Source: Dicaeum eximium
Lineage: Eukaryota > Chordata > Aves > Passeriformes > Dicaeidae
Assembly: GCA_013396995.1 (NCBI GenBank)
Contig: VWZP01009170.1
Location: 1,613,781 to 1,677,780, forward strand
Length of the DNA stretch: 64,000 nt
Direction: 5' to 3'
Position numbers and translations under genes: made by a program. This document shows positions 1-14,300 of this stretch, piece after piece (position 1 is the stretch's first letter; every line of letters starts with the position of its first letter). Under the pieces are notes generated by a model that did no database searches, had not been told where the DNA came from, and was given only the letters and a program-made list of their open reading frames with translations.

Positions 1-3000
1 CTTAGTGGGTGTCTGTTTAAAAAACTTTTGTTTTTTACAAGCTGTATATACAATATCAAATTTCTTTCCCATGTTTTGTTTCAGTTTGACACAGGTACGA
101 CTCCTGGAATATCAAAATAAATTTTGAACCACTAGCCTCAAAAGTAGTACATGCTATTTGGGAGGCAATGCTAAGAAAGGAGGAGGTATAGAACACACTA
201 TCAGTGGAGGTGTATGCTTTATAACTTGTGCACATGCCAAAGTTACATTTGGGACTATCCTGGGACTTCAATAAAACATTTTTGAAAATTAAAAATAATG
301 CTCTTCCTGTATAGGCAATAACACCAGTGTATAGCCATTAGTTATGAAATGGGATATTGATTTCCTTGTGCATATAGATGTTGGGTAAGGCAGGAACTCT
401 TACTGTGTCTTCTTCTAGATAATGGAACAAAGAATTAACACTATACTGTTGGCTGTACTGGTTTCAGTGCATTTAAAACAAAAGGTTTAGTAGAAGTAAG
501 ACACTTCATTCTTCTGAGACGAAGAAACTTCTACAATCCAAAACCACAAAGAAAACCACCAGTGCAGAAACTTCCTAAGCAATTTTTCCACCATTTCCCA
601 GAGCATTAGATCGTAGCACCCTCACCAAGCAAGAAATGCCAATTAAAGAGTCTGCAAAAGGCAAGATCAGAAAACTGCAGTTTTGTTGTGAGCAGCTCAC
701 TGTGAGAATGCAGGTGCTGCTGCAGCAGCCCAGAGAGGCATCAACAGCTCTCTGCACTGAACACCAGTCAAAAAGGCAGATGCAGAATGCAGAACTGCTT
801 AAATGAACAATTGCTAAGACAGTGAAGCTAAAATGATGGAAAATTAATGATGCACTTCCTGTAAAGAATAAGGAAATTACAGGAGCAGTTCTCAGTCTCA
901 TGAGGTTAGTTTACCTTCTCCATTTTTCATTATTTCTCTTTCCCTCTTGGAACAGATTGCCACAAGCTCACTGCTGACATACAGCTGGCTATGAATACAC
1001 AGAAACCCTACTGTTGTGGTGGCACCCCAAAGCACCTCTACATTTCATGTGCTGCAGGAGTTTTCATCAGAAGCCTTGGCATATCCAAAGTTGTTTTTCA
1101 GGAAATTTGGCCTTCATTCCTGGAATTGCAACAACCAACTTAAACTGAAATACCTGCTTCTTGACACTTCAGATTTTGTTGTACAGACAGAACTACTTCT
1201 GACATCTGAGAAAAATCCCCTGAATAGAGCTGCAGGACTTGGCTAATTGTAAGTAGAGGTTCCTATTTTGGCTTTCTGGACACTAGCCTGTAAAATCCTA
1301 TTTCCCAGTGGCTTATAAAACTTAAACCACCAAAGCATCTATTTTCCATGCTAGAGCATCTGCTGCAGGCTGGTTCCTGTCCCCACTAGCCTGGTCTAAG
1401 GGAAAACTCTTCTTCTGTTTCAACAAGTAAGGCACACAGAGCAAATTTGGTTTTTCCCAAGTGAAAGAGGCTTCAGAGTCTCCTATGTGTGAACACACTG
1501 AACACACACCAGCCTCAAAGGGAAAATAAGTCTACATATAGCAACACTGACATTTGGGGCAGGGAACAAGACTTTTCTTGCCATTACTGATGCTACTGAG
1601 CAGGACATATATCATCTCCCAGCTAGGAGACAGCAACTCCACCCTCACTATTCTTCATGCTGTTATCTAAAATGGGGAAAAGGCCTGGCTGGTAGAGACA
1701 GGCTATTTTCATTCATCTCTTCTTCCATATGCATCACAAAACAGCCTTTAATTACATGATAACATATTTTCTACAGGACCTGTAAATAATTAATTTCACA
1801 GACTTTATTCTGGGAATGAATTGAGAAAGCAATGGACTATTAGCTACAGGACTCCTTCCTCATTTATTGCTAAAGCTGGATGACAAATGAGTCAGGGAAT
1901 TATAGAGAGAAAAAAACCTAAGCTCATAGCAAATACATTTATTAATTTTAAAAGCTATTTTGCTATTTTTTGCGTGTTTCTAGGGCAATGGGAGAATTAA
2001 GTGTTTCACTTATCTAAAGTTCTGTCTACTGTTTACCTAGATATTCCATCTCTGTAGAGATTAATCTAAAGTTTGCTTTAAATCTGTGAATTTCCTCCTC
2101 TGGATCAACATGTAACCCATTCTACTGAACAAAACTGGAGGAAGAAGAAGGACCATGCATACTAGCAAGCAACAACCACCAAGGAGAAAAAACAGACTTC
2201 AGGACAGGCAACACAACAGTGAAGACTTTTGCAGAGGAATATGTACAATTAGATGCACATTCTTGACCGGTTGCAACAGCCACAGTCTGTGCTGCCACCT
2301 GTGTTTCAGGCTGTGGGAATCAAGGATAATGCCCAGCTGCCATTTAAGATGCAAAGTCAGGTGCACAACAGTAACATGCACTCAAAGGTATCAGAATCAC
2401 ACAGCAATAAACTCCTAAATATACTGCTAAAAACACAGCAGAATAAAATGGTTCCAGCATTTCATATCACATTGTCATTGCAAACAGCTCATTTGTGAGG
2501 CAGATATAAATTTGGGGTCCATCTAAACTGTTGATGTTGGAATGCTTCTTTCCCATCCCATAGCCAAATCCAAAGAGAAATTTACATTTTGTCTCTCTCT
2601 TAATACTACTTGGCTGATCCTTTGGGAGAAACAGTTTTTAACATGTATTTCTTCTTCTTCTTCTTTCAGGGGGTTCCACTGATTTCAATTTAGACCACCT
2701 TCCTGGCACAAGATAATTAATAGGAAAGCAGAACAAATGCCCAGGAGGAATTGTTGAACAAGTGGCATCTGAGCTGTAGAAAGGATTTCAAAAGCAACCC
2801 ATTTTGTCTGACTCCCTTTAATTTGAAAACCGCCTACAAGCTCTAGTGATGCATTAAAGCTAAGCATGGCCTGAATAATCTACAAATGCAGGGCCCCACT
2901 TGGAAGGAGGAGGGCAGTGAAATATTTGGCAGTATGGCCACTCCTAGACACTGGAGAGCCTCTTTTGAAATGCACAGCCTTATCAACCAAACTATTCAAC

Positions 3001-6000
3001 CCTGGCTTAATCAGTGGTTGGTGAACTCAGAAATGGTAGTCCCCAGTTGTGCTTCTCTTATGGCCCAGCTGGTTTCAAGCAGAAAAAAAAGAGTTTAAAA
3101 TTGAAATAAAAAACAATCAGTAGCATTAGGCATCTCTTGATCACAACTTCCTAGTAGGAATTGAAAGTTGAAAGTGGTCAGTCCACCACAAAGGAATCAC
3201 AAGCAGCTATAGCATCTTGCAAGTGAAAAAGGAGATTTCTTCATCAGATGAACACAGGTGGCAGAAAGACTTGAAAGCAGACAATTACTCCTTTTGAAAT
3301 CTACTTTTGACTGCTGCACTCAGCATTCCTCAGGTGGCTGGGACCCTTTCAATACTGCTTCTCTTAGGAAAAGAGCTACAGTAGATGAGTAGCACCAGCT
3401 CCCAATTCAGTACTTTCATGCTCTGACAACAGCAAGCCAAGGCTGAGACAAACTCACTTAGGTAAAGTAATAATCCACATTTAATACTGGCATCTGTTCA
3501 GTCATATAGTGTGAAAAAACTGTCTCTTCAAGGTAAAACAAATCATATTTGGATAATCTCTGTCCAAACTCAAATTCCAAAGGAGAAATCTTCTGACCAG
3601 AATAGATGATGTTTTAACTACAACCACTGCTAGTAACTGCTACACTTGGGAAATAAATACATGATGTACAAGGCCAGGTAAAATAAAACAGATTCTAATA
3701 AAACTGAGAGCTAAACTTGATATTACTTGTCCCTGCTCAGGAGGCAGGAGCTGCGGGTAAATAATGTAAAAGTACCAAGAACAGTAAACATTCCCTTGTT
3801 ATCTGACAACTTTCTTTAAAAAAGATGGAAAAAACGGAACAAACTTATTTAATTTTCATGTACTGAAACTCAGTTATAGATCTACAAAAGTGATTAATCA
3901 AGAGAAAAATGTTAAAAGCAGCAGCTATAAATAACTGCATATCATTGCCACTGGTGTTTTAACTGAAATATCCAGTGAAAGTAATGAGCAGAAGTGGCCT
4001 GGTGAAAGACTTGTATGTCCAAAAGCCTGTTTGCCTTCTCAGCTGTATCACCTATAAAATACAAGATACTGCCTCTCTCAGAAACTAATCTTTTACATCT
4101 CTAAAATATCAAGGATACAAATTTAAGAAAATAAACATATTTTAAAGGCTTTAGCTAAATTTGTCAAACATTCCAGATATACAGTCAGTTGAAAAAGAGG
4201 GTTGAAAAATGCACTGAAATATAATTGCAATAAATCTTAATGTACACAATCACTTTGCAGTGCATTACAACTGTGAATTGTTGTTCAGAAGTGTTTTTGT
4301 CAGAACAGTTACTCAGGCTCTTCAGGACTTGCTCCTAAAGCAATGTTTTGGCACTCTCATAAACTTCCTTTAGTGGATGCAAACAGCAATGAATTCAAGA
4401 TATTGCAAATCATTTTCCCTTAAAACATCTGAATTAAATCTAAATTAAGCATGCAGAAGAACCTGATTATTGTATCTGCAGTGACATCTAGTGCAAGAAA
4501 TCAAAACCACAGTTAAATGGACTTGAGAGAAAAGATGCTATTTTCATTTATTGAGTGGTTACTGACCAAGATAAACACGAATAATTAACACCAGCCCTCT
4601 TAAAACTTTCATAATATCTTTTCCTCTGCATAGCACTCACAAGCCAGCTGAAGGCAATTCTATTAAACATAATATGTTAATAAGAGACTTCTTAATATGA
4701 ATGTGCATTTTTATTTTCCATATAAATTCAGTTTGATAAATGAACTTATATTACATAATTGCTGGAGGACAAACAATTGTTGAGAAAGCCAATACCCCTA
4801 ATAATACAGTTGCCAGTCTATTTATTCTATGAACTTTTCTAAAAGAAAAAACTCAGCAACATCTGACTTAAATTCTTTCTGCCAGCTCCATAGCTGTGCA
4901 ATCTTGTGTTAATTTTGCAAAGATTTTTAAATGTCTTAAAAATTCAAGCAGATGACATAGCTTTTAGAAAGGAAACAAAAACTGGAAGCATGCAATAGGA
5001 GTTTTCTAATATAAACAGATGATAAAAGAAGTTATAAAATATCAAGTAAGATTTGTTCAAGTTGAAGTACAGATATAAATCTCCCTTTAGAAGTAGACAG
5101 ATTTGCTTCAAACACTGCCAACAACAGACATTATAACCAAAATGCAACACCAATATGTCAAACTAACAAGTTTACAAAAATGATTCACTTACTGGAATAG
5201 AAAAAAACCTTAAAAACAATTCCTGCCAAACATACAAATAAACACATATGCCAAAGCTGCAAATGATTTAAATATGGTATCATGTAGACATTGTTTTATA
5301 TACAGATGGACACCAGTCTTGTAACCCCATTTTTTTCATTTGACCTGTAAATAGAACCAATTTTAGAATTCAATTGAATGAAATTTTTCAATTAAATGAA
5401 ATTTTTTTTTCAATAGAATTCAAATTTTAGTATTCAATTTTATAACTTGTTCTCCACAGGCATGTGAGCAGAAGTCTTTAAAACTCATAAGCACTTTTTA
5501 AGGGCAAGATTAAAGCCCATTTACTTTTTACAAGTCCTACAGTTTGTTTTTCAGGAGCCCAAGAACTTGTACAACTCCTCTACCCTGCCCCCATCAAAAG
5601 TGGAGCTAGACACTAGAATTTAAGGTGAAAGCAGAAGGTGCTAATTGAGAGCACTTCCCACCTGAGGACTGAGCTTGTTAAAGCAATGACATGAAAGAAT
5701 GAAGGAAAAAAAGTGCTCATCAAAGGGCAACATACTGGGGTAGAACACAACACAAATGAGAAGAGGAAAAGCAGACAAGTGGGTTAATAGGTAGTAACAA
5801 CAGGGCATAAAACAGCAAAATGGTGATGTATGCCCAGCGCTTCAGGCAGAAGAACTGAGACAAAAGTGTTCTAATACCATTCAGCAAATGTGGTTTAAGG
5901 ATTATCTGGCTATGAAAATAAATGTAGACAAATGCAGCATTTATATAGAACACAACAAACAGCTTTTGACAGAGCTCATTATGCTATGCAAACCATCATG

Positions 6001-8323
6001 GAAAGGAAATTGTTAAAATAAAATATATTTGCTTGCATCACCCTGACCTACACCTCGTAATGAGCAACACAACTGCTGTGAGTTTTGGTCTCCTGGTGTC
6101 TTTGCTGCATATAGCCAAGATTCATAAAGAAAGAAAATTCCTCTGCTTAGGTGAGTATGCCAACCAAAATAATTGTTTGGTATTAATCTGTATTTATTTA
6201 TCGTGGCAAGTCAAGGGAATTTCATCTCCCCCAAAAAGAGCCATGATCTAAACAAACAGTAGATGTTAATGCTTGAAGATAAGCAGTTTTCATACAGTTT
6301 TCTTCCTCATGTATGATAATAACAACCATTGTTAAGGCATAAATATGCACTGTTAAGCAGTAGTCAACCAAACAGCACAGAAAAGAATAATAATAATCAA
6401 ATAAATCATCAATAAACAGTGTTCAATAACGTATTTGCACAGCATGTGGTAAAGTGCTGCAGCAGAATTAGTATTATTGATGCAAGTGAGGTGGTCTCAC
6501 TAAATCCAACAGCACAAAGCCAGCTGAAGGAGTGACTAGTTAAACTATTGATCACAAGAATTAGACACACACATAAAAAAAACCAAAACTCTGTCCTCTA
6601 ATAGACTCCAAAGATAGATCTCTCTACATCCTTTGACATCAGTTGACCATTAGCTAATGACATTATTAGAATCAAACAACAGAATAAGCAAATAAAAGGG
6701 AACTTTAAGTCTACTTCAAACTAAATAAGGGATGTAAATGACAAAACAAAAACCCCAGTGAACTCACAGAGAATCCATAACAAAAAACACCACTGCTCTC
6801 TGAAGCTTAAAATCTGCTTTCAGTGACTCAGCCTGGCAAACTTCCAAAAAGCCCTTCCCAGTCATACACTGTCAGTGATTTCACAAATCATTAAACAAGA
6901 AGTGAATAAAAATATGGATACCTTCAGTGAAATGGCATAAAATAAAACAGTACAACTAAAATCTTTTGCAGATTTTCAGGGGGTTTGGGACAAAAAGTTT
7001 AATCAACTGCCTTTAACCCAAAACTGGAATATAAGGTATATTCATACACTCAAATATCATCCTATGAGAGTGCAGTTCATACAGAAGCAGCAAGAATCAT
7101 GCTAAAAAAGCTCAGTACTAGAAAATCAGAAATTACAGCTTTGTTTAAGTCCTTTAGAATCAATTATTTAACAAATGCAGCTTTCCCTTGTTTATGTGTA
7201 TTGTTCAGTTAACATCTCCTCTGATTCTATAATTTCTGTGCATGAATCAGTGCATTTCTAACATAGAGCTTTCCAAACATCCCATATGCAACGTAATGTT
7301 CACTTCCACAATTGACCAAAATTCACAAATGCTGCATATGACAATGGACTTCCCAATCCACACATAAATAAAGAGAAAATTAACAAAGTTTTATGTATGT
7401 ATAGATGCTTCAAAGTAACAAAATAACAAAGCTGCAGCCAAAATATCTCTGATGAATATGAAGTTGTTAATTCCCAGTCCAGTACCCAGACAGACATTAA
7501 ACAGTCCATTTTGTCATGCCAACTGCTAAGTAGTTACCAACCCTGCTTCATTCTCTCTGCTATCTGTGCTTCATTTTAATTTTTAAGCACAGAGCCACTC
7601 AATTCATGTGGCAGTCAGATAAAGACAGTGGTGGACTTGAAGAAAAAAAATTTTAAAAAATCAAAAAGTGATACAAGAAAAATCAAGTTTGAGATCAGCG
7701 ATATGGAAAATTAAAAATTACTTCTAAGTGCTTGCTTAAATTGCACTACAAATAAGGTATGTACAGCAAATCATGATAGCTTAAGCTTTGTTTTCAAAGT
7801 TTTTATTTAACAGTAAAAACATTTGGGAACAAAAATATTAAACGTTAAAAAAACAAATTGTGGGAATTATTCCTCTGTGTGTTTATACATATGTGCTTGT
7901 ACAAATGCATGGAATCATCAAGTAGCCCATTAAAACATAACCTCAGACTGCCACCTTAATCATGCACCAAATACCAATAGAAAATCTCACCAGGACAATG
8001 GAAAATCCATATTTACTATGCACCACATCCACTGAGATACCCAATCTAAGATGTGATTATTCGCAGGTCTTGTTGATATCACACAAATACCAAGGATATG
8101 AGGGATCCACTTGTCCCTGGCCCAGACTTTCTGCATTTGTAACTCAATAAAACCATTCAGCAATTTAAAGACTTTTTAGAGAGAAGCTGTTTTGCACTGT
8201 GGGGTCAGAGTGGTGAACAACAGAGTTGAGCCAAAGAAGATGACTCAGAAAAAACCTTTTTTTAAAGGAAAAATACTAAGGCTAGGTCAAATGCCAAGAG
8301 GAAAAATTCTTTATTTGCCTTAC
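1..8323 (-). other. KIF16B intron 12 (partial)
   Basis: This is AT-rich intronic DNA without recognisable coding sequence. I looked for the expected FHA-proximal exon on the minus strand and did not see it. The only local patterns are homopolymer runs and an AT-rich imperfect repeat at about 5365-5440. No CR1 or LTR fragment was recognised. Confidence 0.75.
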
Positions 8324-8383
8324 TTTCAGAATATCTTGAGTTTCATTCCACTTGTTAGTCCACTCTTTGGTCAGTTCTTGTAC
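8324..8383 (-). CDS. KIF16B: KIF16B exon 12 (last coding exon in the window)
   Basis: This 60 nt exon covers residues 415-434. It begins VQELTKEWTNKWNE and ends TQDILK, part of the short coiled segment before the FHA domain. The acceptor is ttcttag|GTACAA. The donor reads AAA|gtaagg, which is acceptable but lacks the usual G at -1. I found no exon encoding the next expected block in 1-8323, so exon 13 probably lies beyond the left edge. Confidence 0.92.
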
Positions 8384-11300
8384 CTAAGAAAGAAAACAAA
8401 TATTGAAGAAAATCACATCTCTTCCAAAGTTCTTGATAAATGCATTCTCAAAGAAGTACTAAGTATTTGTGTAATTCTTTGTGAAGTTTAATACTCAAGC
8501 ATTTAGAAGATCACTGGTGCTCCTGCAATAAGTTGCCATACCTACAATACTTCTCCCTCAAAACACAAAATTCTTATTTACAGTGAAATGAAAACTGAGA
8601 TAATGACTTCAAATAATTGTCTATCTTCAAACAGTTTCATAAAGTGCTTCAATCCTACAAAGCCTACTGCCACAGACTGATCCCTTAGTTCCTTTCCCAT
8701 GGCACAGGTAGCATGTTAAGGCTAAAATCCCTTCCAGAAATGGCATGCAGAGGGAGAGGCAGACCAGCAGCCTTCAGGAGCCAACCAGAGCAAAATCTGC
8801 TGCAACTTAGAAACTACCCACTTCATTGTCATCAGCACAGGAGTGAGAAGAAGCTGCAAAGGCATTACAGACAGGGAGAGCACTGGGTATAAAATCATTT
8901 AGGTCAGGAAAAACCTTGAGATCATCAAGTCCAACTGTTAAGCCAGCACTGCCAAGCCACTACTGAACCACATCCCCCTGAAGTGCCACATCTATAGGTC
9001 TTTAATTATCCCTAGAGAAGATGAATCAACCACTTCCCTGGGCAGTTTTTTCCAATGCTTGACAACCCTTTCCATTAAGAAATTTTTCCTAATATCCAAT
9101 CTAAACCTCCCCTGAAGCAACCTAAGGCCATTTCCTCTTGTCCTGTTGCTTTTTACCTGGGACAAAACCAACCCCCACCTGGCTACAACCTCAAGTAGTT
9201 GTAGAAAGTGAGGTTACCCCTGAGCCTCCCTTTCAGCAGGCTAAACAACCACAGCTCTCTCAGCCATTCCTTCTTCACACTTGTGCTCCAGATATTTCCC
9301 CCAACTCTCACTGTCCTTCTCTGGACTCACTCCAGTACCTCAGTGTCCTTTTTGAAGTGAGAGGACCAGAATTGCATGGAGCACTCCAGGTGTAGCTTCA
9401 CCAGTGCCAGTACAGAGGAAGAATCACTTCCCTGGTCCTGCTGGCCACACTACTGGTGATACAGGCCAGGTGCTGTTGGCTTTCTTGGCTACCTGGGCAC
9501 ATGCTCACTCATGTTAACCAGCTGTTAACCAGCACACCCAGCTGCTTTTCCACTGGGCCACATTTCAGTTCCTTTTGCTCCAGGCTGTGTGCTGCCTGGT
9601 GCTGTGAGCCAAGGGCAGGACCCCACTTCACCTTGTTGAACCCAATTCCATTGGCCTCAGCCCATCTCTCCAGCCTGTTCAGGTCCCTCTGCAGAGCCTT
9701 CCTGCACTCCAGCAGATCAACACTTGCACTTGCAGCTTGGTGTCATCTCCAAATTCAGATCATTAACAAAGATACTAAACAGATAGCCCAAACACTGAGC
9801 CCTGGGGAACATCACTGGTGACTGGCTGCCAACTGGATTTAACACCACCACTTTTCTTGGCTCAGCCACCCAGACAGTTACCTGAAACAATGCACTTGTG
9901 CAAGCCATGAGCAGACAGTTCCTCCAAGAGAATGCTTGGGAGACAGCATCAAAGACTTTCCTAAAGTCCAGGTAAACGATATTCACAGCCTTTTCCTCAT
10001 CCACAAACCAGGCCATCCTCTCACAGAAAGAGATGATGCTGGTCAAGCAGGATCTTATGGTGGACAACCATCACTTATGGCAGAGGGACAGTGGAGCCAC
10101 AAGCTGCACCCAGAAGGACTGTAGGCATCTACTCCATCAGAGGGCTGAAAGCTTCTTACACATTTAATCTCAAATGCATTTCACCTGTGTGCCTGCTTGT
10201 GGTTGGTCAGTACTTGGCTCATTGCCTTCAATATCATACATCTGTCCTACACAGCTGTAGCCCATTTTAGGGAGGAGGCTGAGCACAGCCCTACTCCAAA
10301 TTACCACAAGCTCTGTGCCTACAACAGGATCTGCCTTTCCTAAACCCATGCTGATGGGGCCTGATTCCCCTGGTTGTTCTGTACAGGGTGTGTGACTGAA
10401 CTCAGCATGACCCACTCCATGACCTCCCCCCAAAGTGAGGTGAGTCAAACAGAACACTTAGGATTTGTTCTTCCTTTCCTAATCCAGCAGTTGTCCATCT
10501 CTTTAGGTAACTTTCTTTTAACATCACTGCACAAAGAAAGAAGTCTTTGATGCAGTTGCTCCAAACATCTCCCCATTTCCCACCTGCAGGTATTTTTTTT
10601 GTCTTTGCAGATCAGCTCCAAATTACTCCATGACAGATACAGAAAGTTCTCTCATCTCTACCTGCATCTCAGTATTTCAACAAAGACAAGTAAGCACACT
10701 TTTCAGTGCATCACTGTAATTCCTACTGCTGCTAACTGGAACATTAAAACAAAATAAATTTTAAAAGATTAAAGAAAAACATGAAGGAAATCTATCACAG
10801 CTCTATTCACCATACCAGAACAATTTGTATTGCTCAGAAACACTTCATTTTATTTTTAATTAAATTTTTAAATGAAACATTTTTTAATTAAACTGCTCCA
10901 AATTATTCTTATATAAGGAAAATCAACTCATTAAAGAAAGTCACCATACACTTGTCAGGCAATATAAACATGGTAATAAAGTCTTTAAATCTATAGAAGC
11001 AAATTAGTTATTGCACTCATTCAATTATAAAACTATAACCACTGCAACATCTACCAAGAATTTTCAGTAATTATGTCTATTTTAATTATCATGAATAGTA
11101 ATCACATAACCTTTTAACAAGGCTGACAAAGGTAATAAAATATGTTTGATATTTGTGATACCCTACAGAGCATGGCCAACACTTCTGAGGAGGATAAGCA
11201 ATGGTTACTGTCAGAACATGAGTAACATTCTAATTGGCCTATAGTCAGCAATTTATATAACTGAGCTACTCTTAGATAAAAGCTTTTTGTTTGTACTCAA

Positions 11301-14300
11301 AAATAAGACTAAGGATATCAATAAAACTGGATTCTCAAAGCAAGGCATTAATTTTCTAATTCTAAAGGTCCAAGCAGCACCAGTGTAAACCCTACCATTT
11401 AAACCAGCTAAAGGGCCCTGTTTTTTTAAGGCATCATATCTACATTTGATTGGCATCTTTTGCCAGTATTCACAACTAAATATTTGCTGCCATGTAGCTG
11501 AATAATTCCAAATAATTCCCTCCTGTCTCTTCCAAAGTATGACTTTTACTCTTTTTTTGGAACCAATTTGCAACAGCTTTCAAAGCAAGCTAATATACAG
11601 AAAGGAATTAACACAGAATGATACAATAAGAATGAAAGATTGCTGGTCAGAGAAATGATATTACCATTATATCTAGATTCTTCTGGATGCTGTGAGTTAT
11701 CCAAAATAAGTCTGGAAATTTTGTCCAGCCTTTTTGGCTGGATTATTGAAAAAACTGGGTGAGAACCACACTGTGAAGTACACCTAGATCTAATGCCCTC
11801 CCCCAAAAACATAGCTAATTAGTCACTTAATATATTTGTACATATCAGATTTAAATACTGAAATTTTCTAAAAACCTACCCCACACTACAAGTTATAAAT
11901 TACTTCAAAGCATAGAAGAAGTGACCATTCTCCCCATAAATCTTTTGCTGTTTTTTCTACACACTGAATATTTTGTTACTGTGATTACTTGCTACTCATT
12001 ATGGTGATTTATTGGCTTTTCCCACCGTAGTCTATTTACAAACATACTTTTTTAGCAAGGCAAGCTGTCCAGGGAACAAATATTTTCATTTCATTTTCAT
12101 AAACAGAATTGCTACATAAATATCAAAGATGTAGTTTGTTCTCAGTTACAATATATTAGTAGGATAACAAAATTATTAATTCACACACCTACTTTTTTTT
12201 TTTTTTAAAGCATCAAGGCAATGCTGCTGGTGAGACAAAACTTAGCTGTGCATATAAAAGAATCCTGAGTATTACAAACACTCCTGCATCCAGACCACCC
12301 ATCTTTCCTTTTCTTTGATGTTTAAAAACTGCTTTATGGAATTATAACTCACCCTTGCTTCATTCTGCTGAAGCTTTTCTTCCATACTTAAAGCTGTCGG
12401 AGAATCCAAGAGTGCAATCTAAAATGGTACAAAGTAAAAACCAATTCAAAAAGAAAACAGTCACAATTTCTGGGGGAACCAAATGAAATGCAATTGTTCA
12501 ACTTTTCTGAGTCTTTACCATAAACTCCTTTGAACTTTAATATATATCATTTTACCTTGAAATACTGTAAACAGAATAATCAAAATCCTGTCAAAGCAGG
12601 TATTTCAAACAGGTTTGAGAGTACTATTTTCACTCACTACATATGCACAGCCACACACAAAAAACAGACACATTTATAACAGGTAACTCCTAGTACAGCT
12701 TTCTTTGTATTTCTAAAAAGCATGAACATTTATTATGCCTCAATAGTTATCCATTTTGCTTTAATACACATGTATACTGCTTTATCTTTAATAACTGCAT
12801 CTTAAGGTAACTGGCCTTAAAAGAGGACAATTATTTAACAACACAAACACACGGGCAGTACTCATTGTGTGTGACCTTCTACACTGAATCCAGCACCATA
12901 TTCTGGTAATCAGCATCTTCAGATCTACAGAAGCATTTGCAATACAGTGTTCTGGTGATACAAAGGGAAACCATGAAAGAAATTATACAGAGATTTGTAC
13001 TGCTGTGCATACGTAACACACCACCTGCTGTTTCACCAACCATCACAAATTCAATAAACTTAAGCTGAAATTCTCTAATGTCTCCCACACAGCCATCTAC
13101 CAAATGCTATCACTGAACCAGATTTATTCTGCAATAACCACTATTTTACAGCTTGAAACTAGGTCAAAGTATTCAAACTTCAAGGGGGTCCAAGTTACAT
13201 CTACTTTGCTAACTCTAAATCAAACCATAATTTGAAAACAAATAAATTTTCCCCTCCTAAAGAATATGAAAGAAACACAAGTAATCCAACCCCATAAAGA
13301 GTTTTTTAATTGTTTGTAACAAAGCAGAGCTCTCTGCTCCAATCATCACAATATCCATTTCTGCTTCCAACAGTGGCTCCTATCCCCTTTTTCAGCAAAT
13401 TTTTTATAGCATGAAATCCAGCTGAAGTCCTACCCTTCTACTAACAATGGTCCACACTGAACTGACATTTCACTTTGCACAGACCATCTAAAACAGAATT
13501 ACATAGTTCTAGAAACAAATCTGAGGTAATTCTTCAGATGCTTCCAAATTATATTTGCTCAAGTATGAAATCTAGCAGTTTTGAATGACATTATGAAGAA
13601 GAGACAACTGGCCTGAGCCAATTGGATATTCTTTATTGTTACTTTGGTTTCACCACCCTGGGAACACAGGAGAAACTAAACTTAACTGAGCCTGTGCAGT
13701 GACAGTTTATAGCAGATCATACTGACAGAGCAAGAAAGAGAATCATGCAAAAGTGAAGCAGAGCATGATTTTTGTATTCTTACACTACCACTGAAAGTAT
13801 TTTTACATATTTAACATGTTATGTGCCTTCTAATGTACTGTACAGCCAAACACAAATAAAGTGTATTGTTTAAATCCATCCATACTCTACATTTTCATAT
13901 TTATGCATCTTTAAACCTTCACCTTCTTTTAAGATACTACACAAAGTACCACTTCAGTCCATCAGGACAGATGCAGAAGGTATGTTCCTGCTCAGTCTCC
14001 TTATGCCGTGTTCACTACCTGTTCCACAGCACACTGCAGCCCAGCTCAGATTATATTACAAGAAACCTAAAAGCTTTGGGATGACAATTTTTCCCCCTTT
14101 ATGTTAAAAGAGGTGATCTGCTGGCCATATAGAAAATCATTCAATCAGGAAACTAATATTCATTCGTAGCCTCATAGAGCTTGTTTACTCAAATCAATAT
14201 AATGAAAGATAATTACACTCTAGAAATAGATGATATAACTCAATGAAAATGACAGATAAATTCCAAGTAAAGCTAACCTGATTCCCTTGAGCAAGCAGGG

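Larger units (their letters stand above)
8885..10460 (-). mobile_element. CR1 LINE, 5'-truncated, with a nested insertion
   Basis: Read on the minus strand this is a CR1 non-LTR retrotransposon. The plus strand opens with the complement of the CR1 3' end (gatcatcaagtccaac at about 8920). It continues through 3' UTR-like text into decayed reverse transcriptase sequence at about 9717-10067. There the minus-strand translation holds VDEEKAVNIVYLDFRKVFDA and later FVNDL, typical of CR1 RT around the fingers/palm. Frames are broken, so it is dead. Between 10056 and 10324 an unrelated 269 bp segment interrupts it. The element lies in the same orientation as KIF16B. Confidence 0.9.
8384..12352 (-). 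other. KIF16B intron 11
   Basis: This 3,969 bp intron is dominated by an antisense CR1 LINE at about 8885-10460, described separately. The rest is AT-rich with no exon-like segment that I recognise. Confidence 0.85.

Noticed and set aside
2640..2670. A ttcttcttcttctttcag motif looking like a plus-strand splice acceptor
   Set aside because: No open, conserved exon follows it. It is a short TTC microsatellite ending by chance in cag.
1..8323. Search for KIF16B exon 13 and the FHA domain
   Set aside because: No minus-strand translation resembling the expected next block was seen, so these exons are assumed to lie beyond the left edge.
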